A stretch of DNA of 64,000 bases from positions 185,181-249,180 of the forward strand of contig CANLRN010000001.1 of NCBI GenBank assembly GCA_947493495.1, given 5' to 3'. Under the pieces are notes generated by a model. It was not told the DNA's origin, made no database searches, and was given only the letters and a program-made list of their open reading frames with translations. This document shows, piece after piece, positions 18,457 to 26,839 of the stretch. Numbering within the stretch: position 1 is the stretch's first letter; every line of letters starts with the position of its first letter. The position numbers and the translations under genes are program-made. The DNA comes from an uncultured Aquimarina sp. (GTDB lineage Bacteria; Bacteroidota; Bacteroidia; Flavobacteriales; Flavobacteriaceae).

Positions 18457-19155
18457 ATGAGAAAAAATATTTTACTTATAGGTGGTAGTCATGGTATAGG
18501 GTTCGAAATAGCATTGAAACTATATGATCACCATAATATCTACATAGCCTCACGTACTTCAGAAAATTTAGGAAACCTAGAAGTCATATATATCCCATAT
18601 GATGCATCTACAGACGAGATTGATACGACGAAGTTACCAGAAAGATTAGATGGTTTTGTCTACTGTCCAGGGAGTATTAATCTAAAACCTTTTAAGATGC
18701 TAAGTCCTGAAATTTTTCATGAAGATATGCAGATTAATTTTATGTTTTTAGTAAAAATAATGCACGCTATTCTTCCGCAATTAAAAAAATCAGAACAAGC
18801 GAGTTTAATTTTCTTTAGTACTGTTGCAGTAAAAGTAGGCATGCCTTTTCATACAAGTGTAGCAGCTGCAAAAGGAGCTATCGAAGGATTTGCAAAAGCA
18901 TTAGCAGCAGAATATGCTCCAAAACTACGAGTAAATGTAATTGCACCTTCTCTGACCGACACTCCCTTGGCAGAAAGATTATTAGGCAATGAAAAAAAGA
19001 GAGAAAAAATGGATCAGCGTCACCCACTTAAACGCATAGGAGAAGCAGGAGATATTGCAAATATTGCCAAATTCCTGTTGAGTGACGATAGCAGTTGGAT
19101 TACAGGCCAAGTATTAGGGGTTGATGGAGGAATGTCTACACTAAACGTACATTAA
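18457..19155 (+). CDS. SDR-family protein lacking the catalytic tyrosine
   Basis: 232 aa Rossmann-fold short-chain dehydrogenase/reductase. The nucleotide-binding GGSHGIG is at residues 9-15, and the catalytic serine appears as Ser121 (FFSTVAV). At the active-site YxxxK, however, the sequence is HTSVAAAKG: Lys139 is present but the tyrosine position holds valine or serine. The C-terminal VNVIAPSLTDTPLAE and WITGQVLGVDGG elements are normal. From memory, this VAAAKGA variant recurs in a subfamily tied to photolyase operons, so it is probably a functional variant rather than decay. The reaction is unknown. Confidence 0.85.
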   Translation: MRKNILLIGGSHGIGFEIALKLYDHHNIYIASRTSENLGNLEVIYIPYDASTDEIDTTKLPERLDGFVYCPGSINLKPFKMLSPEIFHEDMQINFMFLVKIMHAILPQLKKSEQASLIFFSTVAVKVGMPFHTSVAAAKGAIEGFAKALAAEYAPKLRVNVIAPSLTDTPLAERLLGNEKKREKMDQRHPLKRIGEAGDIANIAKFLLSDDSSWITGQVLGVDGGMSTLNVH

Positions 19156-19156
19156 T

Positions 19157-20464
19157 ATGCAAAAAAAAGTAAATATTTTCTGGTTTAGGAGAGATCTTAG
19201 GCTGGAAGATAATGCAGGCTTACAAGCAGCTCTAAAAGACGACTTACCTGTTTTACCTATTTTTATTTTTGATAAAGAGATTTTAGATAAATTACCAAAA
19301 AACGATGCTAGACTATCCTTTATATTTGATAGATTACAAAATATGCGTACAAAAGTATTGGACAATTACCAGAGTTCAATTGCATTGTTTCACAATACTC
19401 CTTCTGAGGTATATAAAAACCTAATCGCAGAATATGATATCAAGAAGGTATATACCAATCATGACTATGAACCTTATGCTAAACAAAGAGATGAAGAGAT
19501 TGAAAAGTTACTTGCCAAAAAATCAATAGCATTTAAAACGTACAAGGATCAAGTAATTTTTGAGAAAAGTGATATTGTAAAATCTGATGGCACGCCATAT
19601 GTAGTATATACTCCTTATAAAAATAAATGGAAACAAGAATTTGACACATCAAAACTAACAACTTATAATACTACTGATCTCCTAATTAATCTAATAAAAG
19701 ATACTAAATTGCCTCATCTTTCTTTAGTAGATATAGGGTTTGTAAAATCTAAAATTAAGGTGGCAGAATACCTAGTTTCTTCTCATTTAATCCAAAACTA
19801 TGAGGATACTCGTAATTTTCCTGCTATAGAAAATGGAACTTCTAGGTTAGGTCCTCATTTACGATTTGGCACAATTAGTATTCGAGAAATGGTAAAAAAA
19901 GCTATTGCCGAAGAAAATGAAGTTTTTTGGTCAGAACTAATTTGGCGAGAGTTTTTTATGCAAATCTTATGGCATTTCCCGCATACCAAAGACAAAGCGT
20001 TTAGACCAAAATATGATCGTATCGTATGGCGCAATAATGAAAAAGAGTTTGAAGCTTGGAAAAAAGGTGAAACTGGATACCCACTTATAGATGCAGGTAT
20101 GCGCGAGCTCAACCAAACTGGATATATGCATAATCGTGTAAGAATGTTGGTTGCTAGTTTTCTATGCAAACACCTATTAATTGATTGGCGTTGGGGTGAA
20201 GCTTATTTTTCAGAAAAATTATTAGATTATGATATGTCGGCTAATGTAGGGAATTGGCAATGGGCAGCAGGATCTGGAGTAGATGCAGCACCTTATTTTA
20301 GAATATTTAATCCTACTACACAAATCACCAAATTTGATAAAAAACTAGCATATATCCATACCTGGGTAAAAGATATCAATGAATTGACCTATCCGCAACC
20401 AATAGTAGCTCATAAAATGGCTAGAGAACGCTGTCTTAGAGTATATAAAGAAGCTGTAAATTAA
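19157..20464 (+). CDS. phrB: Deoxyribodipyrimidine photolyase (class I/cryptochrome family)
   Basis: 435 aa flavoprotein that uses blue light to split cyclobutane pyrimidine dimers. The N-terminal photolyase-related domain starts with NIFWFRRDLRLEDNAGL. The FAD-binding helical domain holds TSRLGPHLRFG, WREFFMQILW, the MRELNQTGYMHNRVRM block and the WQWAAGSGVDAAPYFRIFNP signature. The length and these motifs fit class I CPD photolyases better than DASH cryptochromes. It is the last gene of an SRPBCC-SDR-photolyase operon, starting 1 nt after the SDR stop. Confidence 0.92.
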   Translation: MQKKVNIFWFRRDLRLEDNAGLQAALKDDLPVLPIFIFDKEILDKLPKNDARLSFIFDRLQNMRTKVLDNYQSSIALFHNTPSEVYKNLIAEYDIKKVYTNHDYEPYAKQRDEEIEKLLAKKSIAFKTYKDQVIFEKSDIVKSDGTPYVVYTPYKNKWKQEFDTSKLTTYNTTDLLINLIKDTKLPHLSLVDIGFVKSKIKVAEYLVSSHLIQNYEDTRNFPAIENGTSRLGPHLRFGTISIREMVKKAIAEENEVFWSELIWREFFMQILWHFPHTKDKAFRPKYDRIVWRNNEKEFEAWKKGETGYPLIDAGMRELNQTGYMHNRVRMLVASFLCKHLLIDWRWGEAYFSEKLLDYDMSANVGNWQWAAGSGVDAAPYFRIFNPTTQITKFDKKLAYIHTWVKDINELTYPQPIVAHKMARERCLRVYKEAVN

Positions 20465-20526
20465 AAAAACAACAAAGCTTCCATATATATTTTTCTATTT
20501 TTTTTGTAATTTGATGCATCACATAA

Positions 20527-20548
20527 TGAAGTGGTTTAAACCACTTCA
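20527..20548. promoter_or_regulatory. 22-bp perfect palindrome, candidate operator
   Basis: GAAGTGGTTT at 20528-20537 is followed directly by its exact complement AAACCACTTC at 20538-20547, and the flanking T/A also pair, giving a 22-bp perfect palindrome with no spacer. It ends 28 nt before the SnoaL ATG and is relatively GC-rich in an AT-rich gap. Perfect symmetry over this length is best explained as a binding site for a dimeric repressor of the SnoaL gene. Confidence 0.6.
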
Positions 20549-20576
20549 AATTAATTATAAATTAAACTACACATCA

Positions 20577-20945
20577 ATGAACACACAACAAGTAGCCAAT
20601 CGTTTAGTAGAACTTTGTCGTCAAGGAGAAAATATGCAAGCACTAAAAGAACTCTATGCAGACAATATCGTGAGTACAGAAATGTCTGGAGTTCCAAATG
20701 CAGTTGTTTCTGGAAAAGAGGCAGTGACTAAAAAAAGTCAGGAATGGTATGCAACTGTAGAAGAATTTCATGGTAATGAAATATCAAATCCTGTAGTTGC
20801 CGGAAATCATTTCACTTGTTCCATGAAACTCGATTGTACCTTTAAAGGACAGGGACGTACAAAAATAGAAGAAGTCTGCGTGTATGAAGTAGACAATGGA
20901 AAAATTACTCAGGAGCAATTCTTTTACGCAATGCCTCCTCAATAA
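20577..20945 (+). CDS. SnoaL/NTF2-like small protein
   Basis: 122 aa from the ATG at 20577. In-frame upstream ATGs at 20511 and 20526 would run translation through the palindrome and add residues not expected in the family. The fold is the cone-like SnoaL/NTF2 type: helix VANRLVELCRQG, the LYADNIVSTEM segment, then beta strands (HFTCSMKLDCTFKG, IEEVCVYEVDNG) and the terminal QFFYAMP. Such proteins are isomerases, hydrolases or orphan ligand binders; no reaction is deducible. Followed by a strong terminator. Confidence 0.8.
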   Translation: MNTQQVANRLVELCRQGENMQALKELYADNIVSTEMSGVPNAVVSGKEAVTKKSQEWYATVEEFHGNEISNPVVAGNHFTCSMKLDCTFKGQGRTKIEEVCVYEVDNGKITQEQFFYAMPPQ

Positions 20946-20958
20946 AATATAGTATTAT

Positions 20959-20993
20959 AGGCTATTTAAACTTTTTCTTAAATAGCCTTTTTC
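20959..20993 (+). terminator. Intrinsic terminator after SnoaL gene
   Basis: 11-bp perfect stem AGGCTATTTAA / TTAAATAGCCT (20959-20969 and 20978-20988), 8-nt loop, then TTTTTCT. It separates the SnoaL gene from the convergent LysR gene. Confidence 0.85.
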
Positions 20994-21004
20994 TCTTATT
21001 TTAC

Positions 21005-21883
21005 TTACAAAAACTCCTTTACTTTAGATAAAGCAGGATTGCGATTATCTTTTTTCCAAATAACAGATAGTTCTGCTCGTTGATGTATTTTTGGGATTTC
21101 TAGAAATTTGACTTCAAGATCAAATCCATATTGCAATGAGGTAGGTACAATGGCTACCCCTAACCCACTTTCTACTAACTTAAATATCGTCTGCGCATGT
21201 ACGGATTTATGAGAAACTATCGGAGTAAAATCTTGATCCTCGCAGATACTCATAATCTTATCATAATAGACAGAACTATAATATGAAGAAAATAAAATAA
21301 AATGTTCGTCTGAAACCTGAGCAATATTTTTAAAGTTTTTAGAATTTAATACATGTCCTTTAGGTAATACCAATGAAAAAGTATCTGTTTGTACTGCTTT
21401 GATATGTATCCCGTCTGGTACTCTAGCCAATCGTACAAATCCAATATCTAGTTGATCACTTAGAATAGCTTTTACCTGATCCTTATTTGCCATTTCTTCT
21501 AAACTAAATTGAATTTTAGGATATTCTTTATCTACTTTTACCAAAAATTCTGGGATTACTGTTTGCATAGCCGAACCCAAAAATCCTATACGCACTTCTC
21601 CTTCACTTCCTATATCAATTAACGCTGTCTGCTTTATAGTAAAATCTATATGGTTAAAAATATAAGTGATTTCTTTTTTGAGGTACATTCCAGCTGCTGT
21701 TAAACTTACATTTCTTTTATTCCTAATAAAGAGTTCAGCTCCAATGATTTCTTCCATCTGTTTGATTTGTCTACTCAAGCCTGGTTGCGAAATAAATAGT
21801 CGTTCTGCAGCTTTTCTAAAATGTAATTCTTCGGCTACGGCCAAAAAATATGTGAAATGACGTAACTCTAATTGATAACCCAT
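21005..21883 (-). CDS. LysR-family regulator, probably of the hut operon
   Basis: 292 aa. N-terminal winged helix (LRHFTYFLAVAEELHFRKAAERL then SQPGLSRQI) and a C-terminal effector domain with the GLGVAIVP element are typical of LysR regulators. It is divergent from hutH with only 83 nt between the starts, and that gap contains an inverted repeat fitting the LysR T-N11-A pattern. By the usual LysR arrangement it most likely activates hutHIUG when histidine or urocanate is present and controls itself. The effector is inferred from context only. Confidence 0.88.
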   Translation of the reverse strand: MGYQLELRHFTYFLAVAEELHFRKAAERLFISQPGLSRQIKQMEEIIGAELFIRNKRNVSLTAAGMYLKKEITYIFNHIDFTIKQTALIDIGSEGEVRIGFLGSAMQTVIPEFLVKVDKEYPKIQFSLEEMANKDQVKAILSDQLDIGFVRLARVPDGIHIKAVQTDTFSLVLPKGHVLNSKNFKNIAQVSDEHFILFSSYYSSVYYDKIMSICEDQDFTPIVSHKSVHAQTIFKLVESGLGVAIVPTSLQYGFDLEVKFLEIPKIHQRAELSVIWKKDNRNPALSKVKEFL

Positions 21884-21913
21884 AGTTATTAATAATTGAC
21901 TAAATAAATATTT

Positions 21914-21934
21914 ATAAGTATCAAAAATACTTAT
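21914..21934. promoter_or_regulatory. LysR-type operator between lysR and hutH
   Basis: ATAAGTAT, 5 nt, ATACTTAT: a perfect 8-bp inverted repeat, directly upstream of and abutting the hutH -7 box. It contains the T-N11-A pattern bound by LysR proteins. Confidence 0.75.
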
Positions 21935-21942
21935 TAGCTTTG
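21935..21942 (+). promoter_or_regulatory. -7 element of hutH promoter
   Basis: TAGCTTTG fits TAnnTTTG, 24 nt before the hutH ATG. The absence of a -33 TTG and the operator at the -15 to -35 position fit an activator-dependent promoter. Confidence 0.65.
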
Positions 21943-21966
21943 TACTTACAAAACAAGTAACTCATA

Positions 21967-23547
21967 ATGTCTAAAATAGTAGCACAATTCCAATTTGGAG
22001 AAGAGTATCTAACTGCTGGAATAGCTATACAAATAGCCAAAGGACAAATCAAAGGGGTGATTTCTGAAAATGTAAGAGAAAAAATTAAAAGAAGTAGAAA
22101 AGTAGTCGAGAATATTGTTGATAACGGTAAAGCTGTCTATGGCATCAATACAGGTTTCGGCCCTTTGTGTACTACAATGATCTCTAAAAAAGAAACCAAA
22201 ATATTACAATCTAATATTTTGCAAAGCCATAGTGTAGGTGTTGGTGAACCTATTGATCAAGAAATCGCTAAGCTCATGTTGATTTTAAAGCTACAATCGC
22301 TTTCTAAAGGGTATTCTGGTGTAGCAGAAAGCACATTAGATCGTATATTATGGCATATCGATACTAATATAATACCCATAGTTCCTTCTCAAGGCTCTGT
22401 AGGAGCATCAGGTGATCTAGCTCCGCTCTCTCATCTTTTTTTACCTTTAATTGGTCTTGGAAAAGTAATTTATAAAAATAAAGAGATTACGACTGCTGAT
22501 TTATTTAAAGCAACTGGAGTAACTTCTTTAGATCTAGGTCCAAAAGAAGGGCTTGCTTTAATTAATGGGACACAATTTATAGCCGCACATGCAGTAAAAG
22601 TAATAGATAAATTACATAGTTGCCTTGCCCAAGCAGATATTATAGGTGCTATGATGATAGAAGGCTTACAAGGCTCTGTAAAACCTTTTTATAACGAGTT
22701 GCACGAATTAAGGCCTTTTAAAGGTACTATCCATGTAGCTTCTAGGATAAAATCATTGCTAAAAGGATCAGAAATCATGGAAGACCATATTGATTGTGAT
22801 CGTGTACAAGATCCTTACTCTCTACGATGCATGCCTCAAGTACACGGAGCTTCTAGAAATGCTTGGTTACATCTCAAAGAGTTGTTAGAAGTAGAACTCA
22901 ATTCGGTAACTGACAATCCAATTATCGTAGACGAAGAATTAACTATTAGTGGAGGAAATTTTCACGGACAACCGCTCGCTATGGCAATAGATTATGCATG
23001 TCTTGCCGCTTCTGAAATAGGAAATATTTCGGATCGCCGAATTTACTTGGCAATAGAAGGTAACTCTCCAGGAGTTCCTAAATTGCTGATGGAAGATACA
23101 GGGATTAACTCTGGCTATATGATCTTACAGTATACCACGGCAGCATTGGCTAGCGAGAACAAGGGATTATGTTTCCCTTCTAGTGCCGACAGTATTCCTA
23201 CTTCGCTAGGACAAGAAGATCATGTGAGTATGGGATCTATCGGGGGTAGAAAAGCAATAAGAGTGTTAGAAAATGTAGAAAAAATATTGGCAATAGAACT
23301 TTTAACTGCCGCTCAGGCATTTGAGTATAGAAAACCTATGAAATCAGGGGTTATTTTAGATGAAATACACAAAATGGTACGTACTAAAGTCTCATTTGCA
23401 GAAAAAGATAGGGTGTTTGCTGATGATATTGAAAAAGGAATTGATATTGTACAAAACAAAATGATCATCACACTAGCAAACAAAGTAACTAAAAAGAAGA
23501 ATATATCTTTAAAGACAAAATTCTCTAAAGAGTTTGAAACGTATTAA
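21967..23547 (+). CDS. hutH: Histidine ammonia-lyase
   Basis: 526 aa. Converts L-histidine to urocanate and ammonia, the first step of histidine degradation. The self-cyclising Ala-Ser-Gly triad that makes the MIO cofactor is at 147-149 (GSVGASGDLAP). Tyr58 in VYGINTGFG, and the selectivity pair Ser87-His88 (QSHSVGVGEP), fit histidine rather than tyrosine as substrate. Place and partners settle it: hutI starts 2 nt downstream, then hutU and hutG. Slightly longer than the common 500-510 aa, mainly at the C-terminus. Confidence 0.95.
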   Translation: MSKIVAQFQFGEEYLTAGIAIQIAKGQIKGVISENVREKIKRSRKVVENIVDNGKAVYGINTGFGPLCTTMISKKETKILQSNILQSHSVGVGEPIDQEIAKLMLILKLQSLSKGYSGVAESTLDRILWHIDTNIIPIVPSQGSVGASGDLAPLSHLFLPLIGLGKVIYKNKEITTADLFKATGVTSLDLGPKEGLALINGTQFIAAHAVKVIDKLHSCLAQADIIGAMMIEGLQGSVKPFYNELHELRPFKGTIHVASRIKSLLKGSEIMEDHIDCDRVQDPYSLRCMPQVHGASRNAWLHLKELLEVELNSVTDNPIIVDEELTISGGNFHGQPLAMAIDYACLAASEIGNISDRRIYLAIEGNSPGVPKLLMEDTGINSGYMILQYTTAALASENKGLCFPSSADSIPTSLGQEDHVSMGSIGGRKAIRVLENVEKILAIELLTAAQAFEYRKPMKSGVILDEIHKMVRTKVSFAEKDRVFADDIEKGIDIVQNKMIITLANKVTKKKNISLKTKFSKEFETY

Positions 23548-23549
23548 CC

Positions 23550-24797
23550 ATGAAAAAATATACATTTATTGGTCCTATTACACAAGTAGTATCCATGGAT
23601 AGTATACCTCTTAAGGGTGCTTTAAAGGATGAGGAAATTCCTATACTCAAAAATGCAGGAATCTTAATAGAAGATCAACATATCTATGCTATAGGGAATT
23701 ATGATGAAATTAAGAAAATTGCAAATACAGTTAATGCAGAAATCGTAGAATTACAATCAGATTATGTTTGTCTTCCTGGATTAATTGATGCGCACACACA
23801 TATTTGTTTTTCAGGTTCTAGAGCTAATGATTATGCGATGCGTAACTCAGGGAAATCCTATCTCGAGATTGCAAAAACTGGTGGGGGAATTTGGGATACC
23901 GTAACGAAAACAAGAGCTACTAGCCAAGAAAAACTAAGTCATTCTGTAGTTAAAAGAGCAAATCACTTGCTTAAAAATGGTATCACTACTGTAGAAGTAA
24001 AAACTGGATATGGACTTTCTACAGAAGAAGAACTCAAAATGTTACGTGCGATCAAGCATGCTAATCTAAACTCAGAATCTGACCTTATTGCTACTTGTCT
24101 AGCTGCCCATATGCTTCCAAAGGATTATAAAGGAGATCATACAGCATATTTAAAAGAAATGACCACTACACTATTGCCTACTCTTAAAACCGAGAAGTTA
24201 TGTAATAGGATAGATGCTTTTGTAGAACAAAGTGCGTTCTCAAAAGAGCAAATCGAACCTTATCTCTTTATAGCAAAAGAGATGGGGTTTGATATTACTG
24301 TTCATGCGGATCAATTTACTACGGGTGGTAGCGAGATTGCCATAAAAGTTAATGCTATAAGTGCCGATCACCTCGAAGCCAGTACAGATATAGAAATTAA
24401 AAAATTAGCAGCAAGTAATGTAATTGCCATTGCATTGCCAGGAGCTTCTATTGGTCTGGGATGTGATTTTACACCTGCAAGAAAGATTCTGGATGCAGGA
24501 GGAGCATTAGCAATAGCTAGTGATTGGAATCCGGGTTCTGCTCCAATGGGTGATTTATTAACACAAGCAGCTATTTTAGGAACTTTCCAGAAACTTAGTA
24601 ATGCCGAAATACTAGCAGGTATTACAACCAGAGCAGCAGCGGCCTTACGACTAGAAGATCGCGGTAAACTAGCTCCAAAAATGTTAGCAGACTTCTGTCT
24701 TTTTTCAACTCACCATTTTAACGAGCTATTATACCATCAAGGAAAACTAACTCCATCACAAGTTTGGAAACGTGGAAAAGTAGTATCTACAAAATAG
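23550..24797 (+). CDS. hutI: Imidazolonepropionase
   Basis: 415 aa amidohydrolase that opens 4-imidazolone-5-propionate to N-formimino-L-glutamate, the third step of the pathway. The metal-binding DAHTH motif has His82 and His84 (LIDAHTHICFSGSRANDY). The HADQF stretch and the late ALASDWNPGS element with its catalytic aspartate are also conserved. It lies 2 nt after hutH and 9 nt before hutU, in the same operon. Confidence 0.95.
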   Translation: MKKYTFIGPITQVVSMDSIPLKGALKDEEIPILKNAGILIEDQHIYAIGNYDEIKKIANTVNAEIVELQSDYVCLPGLIDAHTHICFSGSRANDYAMRNSGKSYLEIAKTGGGIWDTVTKTRATSQEKLSHSVVKRANHLLKNGITTVEVKTGYGLSTEEELKMLRAIKHANLNSESDLIATCLAAHMLPKDYKGDHTAYLKEMTTTLLPTLKTEKLCNRIDAFVEQSAFSKEQIEPYLFIAKEMGFDITVHADQFTTGGSEIAIKVNAISADHLEASTDIEIKKLAASNVIAIALPGASIGLGCDFTPARKILDAGGALAIASDWNPGSAPMGDLLTQAAILGTFQKLSNAEILAGITTRAAAALRLEDRGKLAPKMLADFCLFSTHHFNELLYHQGKLTPSQVWKRGKVVSTK

Positions 24798-24806
24798 AAA
24801 ATAGTT

Positions 24807-26810
24807 ATGACAGCGTTTAGAGAACAAATTATCGCGGGTATCCCAAAAACCTTTCCGCTTAAAAATAAATTAAATCCACAAATAAGTAGAGCCCCGAAGC
24901 GTAAACAAATACTATCTATTGATGAAAAAAAACTAGCACTACGAAATGCACTGAGATATTTCCCTACAGAATGGCATCAAGAATTAGCTAAAGAATTTCT
25001 GGAAGAACTCAATGAATATGGTCGAATTTATATGTATCGTTTTATGCCAGACTATGCAATGTATGCCAGACCTATACAAGAATACCCTGCTAATACATTG
25101 CAAGCAGCAGGTATTATGCTGATGATACAGAACAATCTGGATTCAGCAGTTGCACAGCACCCTTATGAATTAATCACTTATGGCGGAAACGGAGCAGTAT
25201 TTCAGAACTGGGCGCAATACCTACTTACTATGCAGTATCTGGCGATAATGACCGAAGATCAAACATTACATATCTATTCTGGACATCCAATGGGATTATT
25301 TCCTTCATCAAAAGAAGCTCCAAGAGTAGTTGTTACAAATGGGATGATGATTCCAAATTATTCTAAACCTGATGATTGGGAAAAATACAATGCGCTTGGA
25401 GTTACCCAATACGGACAAATGACAGCGGGAAGCTATATGTATATCGGTCCACAAGGTATTGTACATGGGACTACTATTACCGTAATGAATGCATTTAGAA
25501 AAACATTACAACCAGAAGAAACAACTGCGGGCAAAGTATTTTTAACTTCGGGATTAGGAGGAATGAGTGGCGCACAACCTAAAGCGGGTACAATTGCCAA
25601 GTGTATTACGGTTTGTGCAGAGGTCAATCCTGATGCTGCCCAAAAACGCTATGCTCAAGGTTGGGTAGATGAAATTATTGATAGCTTGGAGGACTTAGTT
25701 AATCGAGTTCGAAAAGCAATTAAGAATACAGAAATAGTTTCTATCGCCTACAAAGGAAATATTGTAAACGTTTGGGAACGTTTTTATGATGAAAACATTT
25801 ACATCCACCTCGGGTCTGATCAAACATCATTACACAATCCTTGGTCTGGCGGATATTACCCAGTAGACATGAGCTATTCTCAGTCAAATGAAATGATTGC
25901 CAATGACCCAGAAACTTTTAAGAATAAAGTCCAGGAATCGTTAAAAAGACATGCAATTGCTATCAATAAGCATACAGCAAAAGGGACCTATTTTTTTGAT
26001 TATGGGAACGCTTTTCTTTTAGAAGCTTCACGGGCTGGAGCCGATGTTATGGCAGCAAACAAAATTGATTTTAAGTATCCATCTTATGTGCAAGATATTC
26101 TAGGTCCTATGTGTTTTGATTATGGTTTTGGACCCTTTAGATGGGTATGTACTTCTAGGAAAGCAGAAGACTTGGATACTACTGATCAGATCGCAATACG
26201 CATAATGCAAGAAATCAAAGCCAATGCTCCAAAAGAAATTCAACAACAAATGCAAGATAATATCACTTGGATTAAAGAAGCAAAGCAAAATAAGCTCGTT
26301 GTAGGCTCACAAGCCCGAATTCTATATGCAGATGCCGAAGGAAGAGCAAAAATCGCTGAAGCATTTAATAAGGCTATTAAATCAAATGAAATAACTGCTC
26401 CAATTGTGTTAGGAAGAGATCATCACGATGTTAGTGGAACAGATTCGCCTTACAGGGAGACCAGTAATATTTATGATGGTAGCAAATTCACAGCAGATAT
26501 GGCTATACATAATGTAATTGGTGATAGTTTTAGAGGAGCAACCTGGGTATCCATCCATAACGGAGGAGGTGTTGGCTGGGGAGAAGTAATTAATGGAGGA
26601 TTTGGCTTATTACTTGATGGATCTGATGAAGCTTCAAAAAAATTAAAGAATATGTTATTTTATGATGTAAATAATGGCATCTCTCGAAGAAGTTGGGCTA
26701 GAAATGAAGAAGCCATATTCGCTATCAAAAGAGAAATGAAACGCACACCAGGACTTAAAGTAACTATTCCTAAAAAACTATCTAACAGTATTTTAAACGA
26801 TTTATTTTAA
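24807..26810 (+). CDS. hutU: Urocanate hydratase, long form
   Basis: 667 aa. NAD-dependent urocanase that converts urocanate to imidazolonepropionate. Conserved blocks include ITYGGNGAVFQNW (123-135), the GLGGMSGAQPKA dinucleotide-binding segment (249-260) and FGPFRWVC with active-site region Cys448. It is roughly 100 residues longer than the ~555-aa proteobacterial enzyme. The extra length is mainly N-terminal to and between these blocks, a feature I associate with Bacteroidota urocanases. Third gene of the hut operon, ending 29 nt before hutG. Confidence 0.95.
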   Translation: MTAFREQIIAGIPKTFPLKNKLNPQISRAPKRKQILSIDEKKLALRNALRYFPTEWHQELAKEFLEELNEYGRIYMYRFMPDYAMYARPIQEYPANTLQAAGIMLMIQNNLDSAVAQHPYELITYGGNGAVFQNWAQYLLTMQYLAIMTEDQTLHIYSGHPMGLFPSSKEAPRVVVTNGMMIPNYSKPDDWEKYNALGVTQYGQMTAGSYMYIGPQGIVHGTTITVMNAFRKTLQPEETTAGKVFLTSGLGGMSGAQPKAGTIAKCITVCAEVNPDAAQKRYAQGWVDEIIDSLEDLVNRVRKAIKNTEIVSIAYKGNIVNVWERFYDENIYIHLGSDQTSLHNPWSGGYYPVDMSYSQSNEMIANDPETFKNKVQESLKRHAIAINKHTAKGTYFFDYGNAFLLEASRAGADVMAANKIDFKYPSYVQDILGPMCFDYGFGPFRWVCTSRKAEDLDTTDQIAIRIMQEIKANAPKEIQQQMQDNITWIKEAKQNKLVVGSQARILYADAEGRAKIAEAFNKAIKSNEITAPIVLGRDHHDVSGTDSPYRETSNIYDGSKFTADMAIHNVIGDSFRGATWVSIHNGGGVGWGEVINGGFGLLLDGSDEASKKLKNMLFYDVNNGISRRSWARNEEAIFAIKREMKRTPGLKVTIPKKLSNSILNDLF

Positions 26811-26839
26811 TTTATATCAAAACGATATATTATTTACGC

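Noticed and set aside
20511..20945. Longer SnoaL protein starting at 20511
   Set aside because: It would translate through the 22-bp palindrome and add residues not expected in the family; ATG 20577 is preferred.
21967..23547. Tyrosine ammonia-lyase for flexirubin synthesis instead of HutH
   Set aside because: The Ser87-His88 pair and location as first gene of a complete hut operon favour histidine ammonia-lyase; pigment genes are 30 kb away.
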